The notes: generated by a model not told the origin, from the sequence alone. A stretch of 58,510 nucleotides of DNA from an uncultured bacterium (GCA_937983075.1 CALKAQ010000117.1:1-58510), one strand, 5' to 3'; shown: positions 9,052-17,702, counted from the first letter of the stretch. Numbers and translations are program-made.

Positions 9052-9427
9052 AGTGGATGCATCGACGGACGGACGGCATGGTGCGTCGTCTCAGGCGGCC
9101 GTTCTCGTGTATATCACCGTTCCCGATGAAAAGGCTGGCCGCCGAATTGCGGAAGCATTAGTCGAGCGCCGTCTTGCTGCGTGTGTCAACATGGTCCCGC
9201 AGATTGCGTCGTTCTATTGGTGGGAAGGGCAGATGCAGGTCGACAGCGAGGCATTGCTGCTTGCCAAAACCCGCAGCACCTTGGTGCCGGAACTGCGCAA
9301 GGCGGTAGCCGAAATGCATCCGTACAGTGTACCGGCCATCAGTGCGATTCCGTTGGAAAGCGTCCATCCGCCGTATTTGGAATGGCTGTTGCAGGAAACT
9401 GCGGCACAACCGTCCGAAAACAACTGA
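9029..9427 (+). CDS. cutA: Divalent cation tolerance protein CutA
   Basis: Small trimeric ferredoxin-like protein of 132 aa. The conserved segments are visible: YITVPDEKAGRRIAEALVERRLAACVNMVP, then FYWWEGQMQ and the Lys-rich TRSTLVPELRKAVAEMHPY region ending in PAISAIPLES. An N-terminal extension of about 25 residues precedes the core. The ATG lies 23 bases inside the end of the cupredoxin gene with AAAGGAGG upstream. CutA is associated with copper and other divalent metal tolerance, but its biochemical role is unsettled. The neighbouring copper protein makes a metal-related function plausible. Confidence 0.93.
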   Translation: MTANSWDEVDASTDGRHGASSQAAVLVYITVPDEKAGRRIAEALVERRLAACVNMVPQIASFYWWEGQMQVDSEALLLAKTRSTLVPELRKAVAEMHPYSVPAISAIPLESVHPPYLEWLLQETAAQPSENN

Positions 9428-9587
9428 AACGCCGACATGTGTGAAGCTCGCACCCGATTGTCGCCTTGTGGCTGAAGCTCTGGAAGCATGTATGGAATGG
9501 CAGCGTTGCATGTTTTCGCCTCCGACCGGGAAGGCTAGTCGCCGACAGAGCAACCTGGGGGGCGGGCAACCAACAGGGGGCGAAAGC

Positions 9588-10421
9588 ATGAAGTTTTCTC
9601 ATCATCCATCGCGCTCGATACCGTGGCGGGGAATGGTGCTGATCAGCTGCTTGCTTTTCAACCTGCTGATCGGCACTGTTGTTGTCGCGTCGACGATCAG
9701 CACCACCCATGAAGTGCGACCGGGCGAAACGTTAAGCGAAATCGCCCGCACGTACGGCACTTCGGTCAGCGCGTTGGCCAAACTCAACGGTTTGTCGAAT
9801 CCGAACCGCATTCAAGCAGGGCAGCTCCTTTTAATACAACCGCCGTTGAAAGAGCACGTCGTGCAGCCCGGCGACACTTTGAGCAAGTTGGCTGCGCAAT
9901 ATGGCGTCACGGTGTTGGCCTTGGCGGTGTTTAACGAACTCGACGATCCCGATCGTCTGATGGTCGGCCAAGTGCTGGTCATTCCTCCTTCAGGCGGCGA
10001 CGGTGCTCTGCAGACCATTGCGTCAAATCGGCGCCTCAATGGCGTCTCCTTGCGTTGGCCGATTGAAGGCGGCGTGATATCGTCACTGTTCGGCATGCGA
10101 GGGGACCGCATGCATTACGGGTTGGATATTGCGGCGGCAACCGGAACGCCGGTATATGCCGCGGCCGCGGGCCGGGTTGTCTATGCTGGGTCTGCCGGAA
10201 CGTATGGAAATCTCGTCAAAATCGATCACGGCAACGGTATTGTTTCGGCTTATGCGCACAACTCCCGCATCCGGGTGCGCGTGGGGGAGTATGTCACAGC
10301 CGGTCAGCACATTGCCGATGTCGGGAACACCGGCCGTTCCAGCGGACCTCACCTGCATTTCGAAGTCGAGGTCAACGGTGAACGAATTGATCCCTTAAGC
10401 GTATTGCCTGCACGACGCTGA
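9588..10421 (+). CDS. LysM-repeat M23 family peptidoglycan endopeptidase
   Basis: Secreted or membrane-anchored cell-wall hydrolase of 277 aa. An N-terminal hydrophobic segment (about 12-33) is followed by two LysM repeats (HEVRPGETLSEIA and HVVQPGDTLSKLA) that bind peptidoglycan. The C-terminal M23 domain has an intact zinc site: HYGLDIA (HxxxD) and HLHFE (HxH). The ATG at 9588 follows a G-rich ribosome site. The open frame continues upstream, but that part overlaps cutA in another frame and lacks protein character. Predicted to cleave peptide cross-links during growth or sporulation. A terminator follows. Confidence 0.9.
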   Translation: MKFSHHPSRSIPWRGMVLISCLLFNLLIGTVVVASTISTTHEVRPGETLSEIARTYGTSVSALAKLNGLSNPNRIQAGQLLLIQPPLKEHVVQPGDTLSKLAAQYGVTVLALAVFNELDDPDRLMVGQVLVIPPSGGDGALQTIASNRRLNGVSLRWPIEGGVISSLFGMRGDRMHYGLDIAAATGTPVYAAAAGRVVYAGSAGTYGNLVKIDHGNGIVSAYAHNSRIRVRVGEYVTAGQHIADVGNTGRSSGPHLHFEVEVNGERIDPLSVLPARR

Positions 10422-10476
10422 AGCATCATCCGACTTGATACCGCGGTACATACGGGATATCCCATCTAATATGTAC

Positions 10477-10519
10477 AGCACGGGTCTCCCTTCCCATAGA
10501 AGAGAGGCCCGTGCTTTTT
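10477..10519 (+). terminator. Intrinsic terminator after the LysM/M23 gene
   Basis: A 12-bp stem (10477-10488 with 10504-10515, one G-U pair) is followed by a T5 tract. It ends the plus-strand M23 transcript and sits just before the end of the convergent DUF6807 gene. Confidence 0.85.
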
Positions 10520-10524
10520 CCTTA

Positions 10525-12681
10525 TCATTGCGGCAGTCCAGCACCAACGAGCTGCAGCCAATTGATCGCCACTTTGCCTTCGTGAATGACTTCGACGACG
10601 ATATACAAGCTGTCAGCGTCGATATCGGCGAGCGGAATGGACAAGAGTTCCCATGCGTTGCCGGGAGAAACGGGATGCATGCGGATGACGTTGCCGTCCG
10701 GGACGCCGGTGCGCACGGAAATTAAGGCTCCGGCTTCGGATTTGGCGCGGATGAACATCATTCCGCGTCCGGTAAGATCGAGTGGTTCAAAGCCGAGGTA
10801 GGCGCCTTGTCGATCGGCATAAGCGTGCATTTGCCCGTCCTCGTCGTCCGTATCGGTCAGTTGAAAACCGCTGATGACGTCGGCTGTTTGGGCTTGCAGG
10901 CGGGCGTAGCGGACAACCCGCTCGGTGCTCTCTGCAAGGCCTTCGCTGTCTGTGGCCGTCAGACGTACCGTAAATGTCACGTCGCCGTGCCAATTGAATG
11001 TCTCGTCATTCGGGAGAGTGAAAACCCACTCAGCGCCGGTCTCGGCTGCAACCTTATGCTCACCGGCGGAAATTTCCCAAGACAACGCCTCAGGCGGCAG
11101 GACGCCGTCTTCAGGATCCGTCGCGCGGCCCAGCAGCCGTATGGGGCGGTTGGGATCATATACGGCGCCGACGGGTGGGTTGACGATGTGCGGTTCAGGG
11201 GCGGTATTGCCGACGACGATACGTATCGGGGTCGAAGCAAAAGCTTGTCCGAACGGATTGCTCGCCACGACATAAGCCGCGTAATCGCCTTCGCTCTCGT
11301 ACGTATGGGTCACTCGTTCACCTGTCGCGGTATGTCCGTCCCCAAAGTGCCATTCATAGCTGATATGCTGAATCTCGTTCGGCAGTGCATCGACGTAATC
11401 AAACCTAGCGCTCGCCGCGAAATCGACGGTCAAAGGAGCTTGACCCGACCACGGCGAGGCAGAAGCGGTGACGGTCGGTGTGCTTTCGAACAGCAGGTAG
11501 TTGACATATTGAGCATGGAGCTCCTCACGGGAAATGTCATCCCGGCGGGCTGAAATCCAAAAGCGATATTTGAAATCGAGCGTTCCGTCGCCCGGCAAAA
11601 CGGTGGGAATGAACTCGCCGAACCTGCCGTAAAGGCGCTCGGACATCTCCCGCGGCCGCGTGCCCGTAGGATTGATGAGGGGATTTGTCAAATAGCCGAC
11701 GGTATATGTCTCGCCCTCGATAACGAATTGAAAAGCGTTCCAAGGCATTTCAAGCTGCCCGGCAAATTCGCCGTAAGGATCGAGATGCTCCCAGCCTTCC
11801 GGACGCAAGAACCGAGACGGCCCGGGATGATCGGCTACATATTGTGCGGCACGAAATTGAACGCCTGCGTGATGGTTGTCGCCATCCAACACGACATCGC
11901 CGACGTGGGATTCCAATGTCGAGTGGAAGTCGATGATGATTTCACCGTCAGAGCGCTTGAATGCCTGGACACGCCGCGTTTCGGTGATGAAGACTTGGCC
12001 GTTGTGGATCCAATCGATGACGACGATATGTCCTCCCATAACGGGCCCGGCCCACGCGGCGACGATTTCCCGATGTTCGGGGTAGGATCCGGCATTGGCG
12101 TGCCATACGTCAACGCCGCTGGCGCCGGCGAACGATATGTTGTTATAGCCGAAGAAGATGCCCCGATGGTGTGTGTACAACCCACCGACACCTTTGGTGA
12201 TGTGCCGGCTGCCATCGGGCGAATAGACCATGTGGAAAGGCTTTTTGGTGCCGGTGACGTTGCTGGGATCATAAACGGGGTGGACATAATCGAGAACGCC
12301 AACTTCACCGTAGCGAAGTCGAGTCGTATATTCGTCTCCGGCTACCCACTCGAAATACGCCGTGGCACAATGCTCGCCGACGACGATTTCATAGCTGCGG
12401 GATTCTCCCGCCGGCACATTGGCGAGAAACCAAATTTTCGTTTTCCCGTCGGCCGTCAACTCAACTTGGCCCGGAGTGCGCTCAGCGCCGTCAACGAGGC
12501 AAATGGCGGTATCCGTATTCAGAGCGGACCCTTCCCAAAGAACCGATACGGGGATTTCGTCGATAGGATAACTTGAGCTCGCCGTTAAGGTAATGACGTT
12601 GCCGGCTGCGGCGACTGCTGTTCCGCCGCTGAGTGCAGTGAGGATGATGAGCAGCAAAGCGGCAGCTGTCGATCGAGGCAT
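10525..12681 (-). CDS. Secreted multidomain DUF6807 (PmoA-like) / PKD protein
   Basis: Exported protein of 718 aa with a signal peptide at about 1-25. Residues about 90-405 resemble the DUF6807 family (once called methane oxygenase PmoA-like), with His-rich segments THHRGIFFGYN and GDNHHAGVQFRA. A PKD domain spans about 412-501 (YEWHFGDG), followed by a second Ig-like domain (about 502-601). The C-terminal beta-sandwich of about 117 aa resembles carbohydrate-binding modules. The start has AAGGAGGAAGG upstream. Similar proteins are frequent in polysaccharide-degrading bacteria. A role in binding or processing glycans is inferred; the catalytic activity of the family is unknown to me. Confidence 0.7.
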   Translation of the reverse strand: MPRSTAAALLLIILTALSGGTAVAAAGNVITLTASSSYPIDEIPVSVLWEGSALNTDTAICLVDGAERTPGQVELTADGKTKIWFLANVPAGESRSYEIVVGEHCATAYFEWVAGDEYTTRLRYGEVGVLDYVHPVYDPSNVTGTKKPFHMVYSPDGSRHITKGVGGLYTHHRGIFFGYNNISFAGASGVDVWHANAGSYPEHREIVAAWAGPVMGGHIVVIDWIHNGQVFITETRRVQAFKRSDGEIIIDFHSTLESHVGDVVLDGDNHHAGVQFRAAQYVADHPGPSRFLRPEGWEHLDPYGEFAGQLEMPWNAFQFVIEGETYTVGYLTNPLINPTGTRPREMSERLYGRFGEFIPTVLPGDGTLDFKYRFWISARRDDISREELHAQYVNYLLFESTPTVTASASPWSGQAPLTVDFAASARFDYVDALPNEIQHISYEWHFGDGHTATGERVTHTYESEGDYAAYVVASNPFGQAFASTPIRIVVGNTAPEPHIVNPPVGAVYDPNRPIRLLGRATDPEDGVLPPEALSWEISAGEHKVAAETGAEWVFTLPNDETFNWHGDVTFTVRLTATDSEGLAESTERVVRYARLQAQTADVISGFQLTDTDDEDGQMHAYADRQGAYLGFEPLDLTGRGMMFIRAKSEAGALISVRTGVPDGNVIRMHPVSPGNAWELLSIPLADIDADSLYIVVEVIHEGKVAINWLQLVGAGLPQ

Positions 12682-12719
12682 CGTCCTTCCTCCTTGGAAG
12701 TTTCGTCATTCTTGCGGCA

Positions 12720-12748
12720 AGTGTATCAAAATATGTGCAATCTTGCAA
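12720..12748 (-). promoter_or_regulatory. Sigma-A type promoter of the DUF6807 gene
   Basis: On the minus strand TTGCAA (12748-12743) and TACACT (12725-12720) are separated by 17 bp and lie about 40 bp before the start codon. The spacing is canonical and both boxes are good matches. Confidence 0.55.
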
Positions 12749-12853
12749 TGAACAAATGTGTTGGCGAAGGAGTGATAAAAAACGGACGAAGCGGGTCGTT
12801 TCGTTGTTGAGCGTCTACAGCACTGTTGCATTCGGTGTGGGATGTCGGAGACC

Positions 12854-14239
12854 TCAAGCTGAAGCACGGCGCAAGATCGAGAACAGTGTGATGAGATTGA
12901 GAACAGCTGTCACGACGTAATCGGCGAGTGAGCCGATCAAAACGCCGTAAATGCCCAATGCCGGCTGTGCGCCGAGGTGCCACACCAACACAAGCCGCAC
13001 GGTGTTGCCGATGACCGAATTGGTCATCACGGCACGGGTGCGCCCGAGTCCGTACAAAATACCGGAGGCAACGTGTCCGATATACGCAAAGGGAGCTGCG
13101 ATGGCCAAAGGCCGAACAAGCGGGTCTAAGTCGGAAACACCGTAAAGAATTTGTGACAGTTGAGTAGGAAACATAGCGAATAGCATCGACGCCAGCCCAC
13201 CGATGCCAAGCGCGACTGCAAAGGACTTGCGAATCAGAGGGCGAACCGCTGCGGTTCCTCCCGTGGCGATGCGACTCGACACGGAGGGCAGAGTCACTTG
13301 AATGATGGGATGAATGGCGACCATCGGCATGTAAAGCAGTGGAAGCGCCATGCCGGAAAGGCGCCCGTATGCTTTCACAGCCTCTTCCATGGTGAAACCG
13401 GCTAGGGCAAGCCGGCGCGGAATCATGGCGACGGAGGCTAAAGAAAGCAAGTTGTTCAGCAACCCCGAAGCGCTGACAGGCAATCCGAGGCGCAACAGTC
13501 GCTTGCTGACGGGAATATGATCGAACAAGTGAAAACGCACCGGAGGTTTGCGCTCCCAGGGAGCGGTCGACAAATCGGTGCTCCATCTGCCAGGATGTGA
13601 TTTTTGTATTTGCCGGAGGGCCCAAATGAGGACAAAAAGTGAAAACAGCTCACCGACGGTGAGGCCGAGGACGATCGCACTCGCACCCCAAGCTGCACCG
13701 AACGGCATCAATAGGGCAACGAAGTAAAGTACGACCGGCGAGCGGACCACCGCCTCAACAGCGGATGAAGCCGCGATAGGGACCATTCGCTCTTTGCCTT
13801 GCAGTGCGCCGCGGTAGGAAGCGGCGAGTGAAGACGGTATGAGCAGGAGGCCGATGATCAACAAGGGAAGGCGGGTGCGAGGATCGGTGAGGACGGTGGT
13901 GGCGAGAAAATCGCTGCTGATGATGAGTCCAATCGCCACAATTACTGCGCTATACAAGGTGAGCGTGAGGCCGACGTGTTGATAGCGTGCAGCTTCATGG
14001 TCGCGCCCTCGACCACTCGCTTCAGCCGCCAGTCGGGCAATGGCAACCGGAAGACCTAACGTCGCTAAAGTCAGGGCGACTCGGTAGAGCGGAAGCGTCA
14101 TTTGAAACAAGCCCAAAACTTCTTCGCCCGCGGAGCGAACCAAGAAAATGCGGTAAATCGTACCGACGGCGCGCGTGAACAGCCCGGACAAAAAAAGCGT
14201 GATCGCCCCAGCAATGAGAGGATGCCGTTTCCACCACAT
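12854..14239 (-). CDS. spoVB: SpoVB/MurJ-like polysaccharide flippase (MVF family)
   Basis: Polytopic membrane protein of 461 aa with roughly 12-14 hydrophobic segments, of the MOP exporter superfamily. The N-terminal GLFTRAVGTIYRIFLVRSAG and GEEVLGLFQMTLPLYR segments and the internal SLAASYRGALQGKERM motif are typical of stage V sporulation protein B and its Ytg-type relatives. These export lipid-linked peptidoglycan precursors, for SpoVB during spore cortex formation. It stands alone on the minus strand. A MurJ-type housekeeping flippase is the main alternative; the genome context is sporulating, so SpoVB is preferred. No sporulation sigma promoter was recognised with confidence. Confidence 0.8.
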   Translation of the reverse strand: MWWKRHPLIAGAITLFLSGLFTRAVGTIYRIFLVRSAGEEVLGLFQMTLPLYRVALTLATLGLPVAIARLAAEASGRGRDHEAARYQHVGLTLTLYSAVIVAIGLIISSDFLATTVLTDPRTRLPLLIIGLLLIPSSLAASYRGALQGKERMVPIAASSAVEAVVRSPVVLYFVALLMPFGAAWGASAIVLGLTVGELFSLFVLIWALRQIQKSHPGRWSTDLSTAPWERKPPVRFHLFDHIPVSKRLLRLGLPVSASGLLNNLLSLASVAMIPRRLALAGFTMEEAVKAYGRLSGMALPLLYMPMVAIHPIIQVTLPSVSSRIATGGTAAVRPLIRKSFAVALGIGGLASMLFAMFPTQLSQILYGVSDLDPLVRPLAIAAPFAYIGHVASGILYGLGRTRAVMTNSVIGNTVRLVLVWHLGAQPALGIYGVLIGSLADYVVTAVLNLITLFSILRRASA

Positions 14240-14373
14240 TGCCTACATCGCCTCCAGTCTGGATGCAGAGGCAGTGGCGGCATGGACACCGGATCCGGCA
14301 ACAGGCCGCTCCGATCGGTGAGCTAGCCTCTGCCATAGAAATATAATCTCGAGTGGGACCAGCTAGAACATAA

Positions 14374-14412
14374 GAACACCCCGTCCGGCTCGCGGCACAG
14401 GACGGGGTGTTC
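14374..14412 (-). terminator. Terminator hairpin behind the HNH gene
   Basis: A 13-bp G+C-rich perfect stem (14374-14386 with 14400-14412) lies 38 bases past the stop of the minus-strand HNH gene. The U-tract on that strand is short, so efficiency is uncertain. Confidence 0.65.
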
Positions 14413-14450
14413 CTTGGCTGACAAAATATAACGGCCCGATATAGACTGTT

Positions 14451-16100
14451 CTATGCTACATCAGAAGGAGCTTCCAACTCATTTACATGCAATTGACCGT
14501 CTGTCAACGTCATTTCGAAGTGGCGGTCGTTTTTGTCCGCACGAACGCGATTGTCCGCTCCACCGTTGCCTTGTCGCCAGAGAGCGAGGAGCGACATCGC
14601 AACGGCAAGGGGAGTCGTGCGGCCGAAATATTTCAGATACCATATATACGTTTCCCACGTGATCGCTGCAAGTTCCTTCACTAAGAAAAAGCTGCGACGA
14701 TTACCACGCTCTTCGGTGAGAACAATCTGATCTCGCCAGGAAAACAGTTGAAAACGTCCCTTAGGACCTTCGTCCTCAATGAGCAACGTGCCTTCGGCAA
14801 GCGCTGCTTTGCCTTCGGCTCGAGAGAGCTGCTCCAACGTGCGCAAAGCGGCAGTTTTGGCAGCCCAATCCCGTTCGCCGGCGAGCTTTGTGAGCTCTTC
14901 CCAGTTGCAGCGCTGTACTTTGGCCAGCCACTCGGGGTCTACCTGAACCGCGCCGCCTTTAGCATTGGATTCGGCGTTGTCTGTGCGCGGCGAACCGTTT
15001 TCGGTTGTTGCATCTTTGCGATTTTTTCGGTCTTGCTCTTTTTCAGGCTGATTTTCCGTCAGTTTGTTGTCTGCGTTAGCCGTTGCGGGACTCCCTGCAG
15101 CACTGCTTTGCTCATTGGCACCTCGCTGATCTTGCGCACGGCTGCGTTCTCGGGCCATATGCGGCTTGGAGCCATTGCTCGCTGCGGCCGTTTCGGCAGG
15201 TGCCCCGACTGGTTCCAACACCGGTTCTTCTTGGGCAACCGTTGGCACACCCGTGCCCCGAACCGGTGCAGTGACGAGACCTGTTCCATATCGCGGACGT
15301 TTGGTTTGGGCTCCGTTTCGTCGGCCTCGACGTTGGTGCACATGTCGACCGTTGCGGAAGGAACCATTGCGCCACGAACCATCATCCGTACCCGGAACAG
15401 GGAAGAACGGCGGGTATTGTTCAGGAAGAGCATTCCCTTTCAGTTCGTTGCATGTGCGGTGTGCGAGCTCGATATTCGCGAGCGTGTCCGGCCCGCCTTG
15501 GCTGATGGGAATGACGTGATCCTGTGTTGCTTCTTCCAAGGAAGCGATCGGCCCGTGGCAAAGTCCGCATTGCAATTGGACGCCACGAACTTGAACCAGA
15601 AGGCGCTTTCGAGCTTCTCCGTGCGGAACCACGATGTGTCCGCTTGGGTGCTGCATTAAACAATTGAGTCTCAAGCCCTCGCGAACTTCTTCAAGTGTCA
15701 GCAGTCCCTCGACGAGATGCAGCGTCGAGTGAAACAGCAAAACGTGTGTATCCCACCAAGGGAGAGTGTTTTCGAGCGTACGGCGGTTTAGCGTCACCCA
15801 AGGTGATTGCAGGCGAGACTTGCCTGGAGGAAGGACTCCTTCGTGGATGCGGGCCAGGTAGCCGGTAATTGCATAACGTTCCGTTTTGGCTTCTCCGCCC
15901 GCCCATCCTTCTGTGCTATCGACTTCGCCCGTTGCGAGGACATCAGCGACCCAGGTCAGGGAGCCCGCTTCGTTGCGGAGGAAGATGGTATCCCCCTCGT
16001 TCAAGCCACGGTTCGAAGGCAAAGGGAGGAGACGTTGCTGCGGACCAATTGGCATCGAAGAGCGGAAGAACATTGTATCCAGTAGTACGTGAACGGTCAT
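14451..16100 (-). CDS. HNH endonuclease-domain protein with PUA/EVE-like N-terminus and disordered linker
   Basis: Protein of 549 aa without a named family known to me. Residues about 34-84 (GDTIFLR, WVADVLATGEV, ERYAITGYLARI) resemble the small beta-barrel of PUA/EVE/ASCH-like domains. A compact region follows, then an HNH nuclease core with Cys178/Cys181 (CGLCHG), Asp194-His195 (QDHVIP), Asn209 and His214/Cys217 (AHRTCNELKGN). Residues about 240-400 are hydrophilic, Arg/Asn/Gln/Glu-rich and probably disordered. The last 140 aa form another folded region (WEELTKLAGERDW to HVNELEAP). The ATG at 16100 has GGGAGG six bases upstream. HNH domains with PUA-like readers occur in modified-DNA restriction enzymes; a defence role is speculative here. 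Confidence 0.7.
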   Translation of the reverse strand: MTVHVLLDTMFFRSSMPIGPQQRLLPLPSNRGLNEGDTIFLRNEAGSLTWVADVLATGEVDSTEGWAGGEAKTERYAITGYLARIHEGVLPPGKSRLQSPWVTLNRRTLENTLPWWDTHVLLFHSTLHLVEGLLTLEEVREGLRLNCLMQHPSGHIVVPHGEARKRLLVQVRGVQLQCGLCHGPIASLEEATQDHVIPISQGGPDTLANIELAHRTCNELKGNALPEQYPPFFPVPGTDDGSWRNGSFRNGRHVHQRRGRRNGAQTKRPRYGTGLVTAPVRGTGVPTVAQEEPVLEPVGAPAETAAASNGSKPHMARERSRAQDQRGANEQSSAAGSPATANADNKLTENQPEKEQDRKNRKDATTENGSPRTDNAESNAKGGAVQVDPEWLAKVQRCNWEELTKLAGERDWAAKTAALRTLEQLSRAEGKAALAEGTLLIEDEGPKGRFQLFSWRDQIVLTEERGNRRSFFLVKELAAITWETYIWYLKYFGRTTPLAVAMSLLALWRQGNGGADNRVRADKNDRHFEMTLTDGQLHVNELEAPSDVA

Positions 16101-16106
16101 ATAATG

Positions 16107-16147
16107 CCTCCCTAGACGGCTCAATTCCGTCCGACCGCTAGGACGGA
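16107..16147 (-). promoter_or_regulatory. Mutually exclusive hairpins before the HNH ribosome site
   Basis: In the minus-strand leader the element complementary to 16127-16132 can pair either with 16142-16147 (upstream in the RNA) or with 16114-16119 (downstream). The downstream partner nearly abuts the Shine-Dalgarno GGGAGG (16112-16107). The two helices exclude each other. Whether they control translation is untested. Confidence 0.3.
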
Positions 16148-16191
16148 TCGGGCCGCACTGGCGCCGCCGGGCCACGGCGCGTACGCCTCCA

Positions 16192-16197
16192 TTATAA
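16192..16197 (-). promoter_or_regulatory. Candidate -10 box (TATAAT) for the HNH gene
   Basis: A perfect TATAAT on the minus strand, about 92 bp before the HNH start codon. No convincing -35 box is seen at 16-18 bp, so only the -10 element is called. Confidence 0.35.
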
Positions 16198-16286
16198 CGC
16201 AAATTGTGCATTCGTCCAGATGTTCCGACTCTAAACCGGAACATCGTGGGGGAGCCGATTGTTGCCATGTTCGCTTTCGCAAAACG

Positions 16287-16326
16287 AAAACCGCCCGAGA
16301 GAGGGGGCCTCTCTTTCCGGGCGGTT
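16287..16326 (-). terminator. Intrinsic terminator of fba
   Basis: An inverted repeat pairs AAACCGCCCG (16287-16296) with CGGGCGGTTT (16317-16326); inner GAGAG/CTCTC bases extend it. On the minus strand it is followed by TTTTCGTTTT. It lies 34 bases past the aldolase stop codon. Confidence 0.85.
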
Positions 16327-16359
16327 TCATTGCAAAACTGACCTTGTGCCGAGTGCTGA

Positions 16360-17331
16360 TTAGCCGTTTTTATAGCGGCGAATCATGTCTTCGAGAGTCA
16401 TCGGCTTGTAGTCATCAGCGTGGCCCGCACTGCCGAACTGGATCATCCGCTCTTTGCATACTTCGTAAACGGCTTTGCGTCCTTCGCTCAAATAGGAGCG
16501 CGGGTCGAACTCCGCGGGATTTTCGGCGAGCACCTGGCGCACTGCACCCGTGATTGCAAGGCGAGTGTCCGTATCAACGTTGATTTTGCGAACGCCGTTT
16601 TTGATGCCCTGCTGAATGGCTTCGATCGGTACTCCGTAGCTATGCTCGATCTTGCCTCCGTACTTATTGATACGCTCCACGAGCTCCGGCGGCACAGACG
16701 ATGAACCGTGCATGACCAGCGGAATGCCGACGCGGCGCTTGATTTCGCTGATGAGATCGAGAGCGAGTTTGGGTTCGGCCTTGAATTTGTAGGCGCCGTG
16801 CGAAGTGCCGATGGCGACAGCCAAAGAGTCGCAGCCTACGCGTTCGACGAATTCTTCCGCCTGATCGGGATCCGTCAGTTGAACTTCGCCTACAACGTCC
16901 TCTTCGATGCCGCCAAGCGTGCCGAGTTCAGCCTCCACTGACACGCCAAATTCGTGGGCGTATTCGACGACTTGTCGCGACAAGGCGACGTTCTCTTCAA
17001 AGGGAAGATGGGAGCCGTCGATCATTACCGAAGTGAAGCCTAATTCAATGGCACGTTTGCAGCTTTCCAGGGAATTGCCGTGGTCCAAATGGAGCACGAC
17101 CGGGATATCCGGATTTTCCTCGATGGCAGCTTGGACGAGGTGCTTGAGGTAGACGCCGTTGGTGTACTGGAGTGCTCCGCGGCTCGCCTGAAGAATCACC
17201 GGAGAGCGGACTTCACGGGCTGCCTGCATGATCGCCTGGATTTGCTCCATGTTGTTGACGTTGAAGGCAGGAACCCCGTAGCCTCCTTTTTCGGCTTCTT
17301 CGAGACACTGAACCATTGGGATAAGTGGCAC
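16360..17331 (-). CDS. fba: Class II fructose-1,6-bisphosphate aldolase
   Basis: Zinc-dependent glycolytic aldolase of 323 aa, cleaving fructose-1,6-bisphosphate to dihydroxyacetone phosphate and glyceraldehyde 3-phosphate. Metal-ligand and active-site motifs are present: VVLHLDHGNS near the N-terminal third, then EAELGTLGG, IGTSHGAYKF and the MHGSSSVP segment with its His. The C-terminal NVDTDTRLA segment is typical of FbaA of Firmicutes. The GTG start at 17331 is preceded by GGAGGAAAAGC. Monocistronic, with its own terminator. Related tagatose-bisphosphate aldolases are the only real alternative. Confidence 0.95.
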   Translation of the reverse strand: MPLIPMVQCLEEAEKGGYGVPAFNVNNMEQIQAIMQAAREVRSPVILQASRGALQYTNGVYLKHLVQAAIEENPDIPVVLHLDHGNSLESCKRAIELGFTSVMIDGSHLPFEENVALSRQVVEYAHEFGVSVEAELGTLGGIEEDVVGEVQLTDPDQAEEFVERVGCDSLAVAIGTSHGAYKFKAEPKLALDLISEIKRRVGIPLVMHGSSSVPPELVERINKYGGKIEHSYGVPIEAIQQGIKNGVRKINVDTDTRLAITGAVRQVLAENPAEFDPRSYLSEGRKAVYEVCKERMIQFGSAGHADDYKPMTLEDMIRRYKNG

Positions 17332-17556
17332 TGCTTTTCCTCCGTTCCGCTGGTTTGCGTCACCAGCAAAAAAGTAAGTAATGTTGAATTGGCTGGTTGC
17401 GTTTACCCTTATTCCGCATCGATGGTTTAGACCCTGCTAGGAATTCAAAGTGTAAGGCCGATACGGGGCGGCTATTCCATGATTGTGGATAGGACAGCGA
17501 AGAGGGTGGAGACGGCGTGATGATCAAGCGGAGCTTTACCCATTTAGTTATAGAAG

Positions 17557-17582
17557 AAAAACCGCTTCGATGAGCGGTTTTT
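17557..17582 (-). terminator. Terminator of tRNA-Leu
   Basis: A nine-bp stem AAAACCGCT/AGCGGTTTT (17558-17581) with a short loop, flanked by a T-run on the minus strand, eight bases after the tRNA 3' end. The A- and T-runs on both sides could make it work in both directions. Confidence 0.8.
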
Positions 17583-17589
17583 CCAAAGC

Positions 17590-17676
17590 TGGTGCCGAAG
17601 GGGGGATTCGAACCCCCACGGGCGTGCGCCCACTGCGCCCTGAACACAGCGTGTCTGCCAGTTCCACCACTTCGGC
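17590..17676 (-). tRNA. tRNA-Leu (anticodon CAG), CCA encoded
   Basis: The minus strand folds as a class II tRNA. The acceptor GCCGAAG (17676-17670) pairs with CTTCGGC, followed by discriminator A and an encoded CCA (17592-17590). The anticodon stem CTGTG/CGCAG encloses loop TTCAGGG, giving anticodon CAG. A long variable arm and a GTTCGAATC T-loop are present. The sequence around the D-arm (GTGGTGGAACTGGCAGAC) is typical of leucine tRNAs. It stands alone between its own promoter and terminator. Confidence 0.96.
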
Positions 17677-17702
17677 GTGCAATCAATTCACTTGACTCTG
17701 TT

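Noticed and set aside
9327..9587. 87-residue N-terminal extension of the LysM/M23 protein.
   Set aside because: It overlaps cutA in another frame; the ATG at 9588 is followed directly by a signal-type hydrophobic segment.
9505..9590. Fragments resembling the ydaO (cyclic di-AMP) riboswitch upstream of the LysM/M23 gene (CCGACAG...AACC and GGGCAACCAAC...GGGGGCGAA).
   Set aside because: Such riboswitches often precede wall hydrolases, but the two conserved blocks are in the wrong order and the remaining core and pairing stems could not be found. The coincidence of G-rich sequence is the simpler reading.
17590..17676. tRNA-Leu as a possible integration site of a mobile element.
   Set aside because: No integrase, att-like repeat of the tRNA 3' end or foreign gene block occurs on either side within the window.
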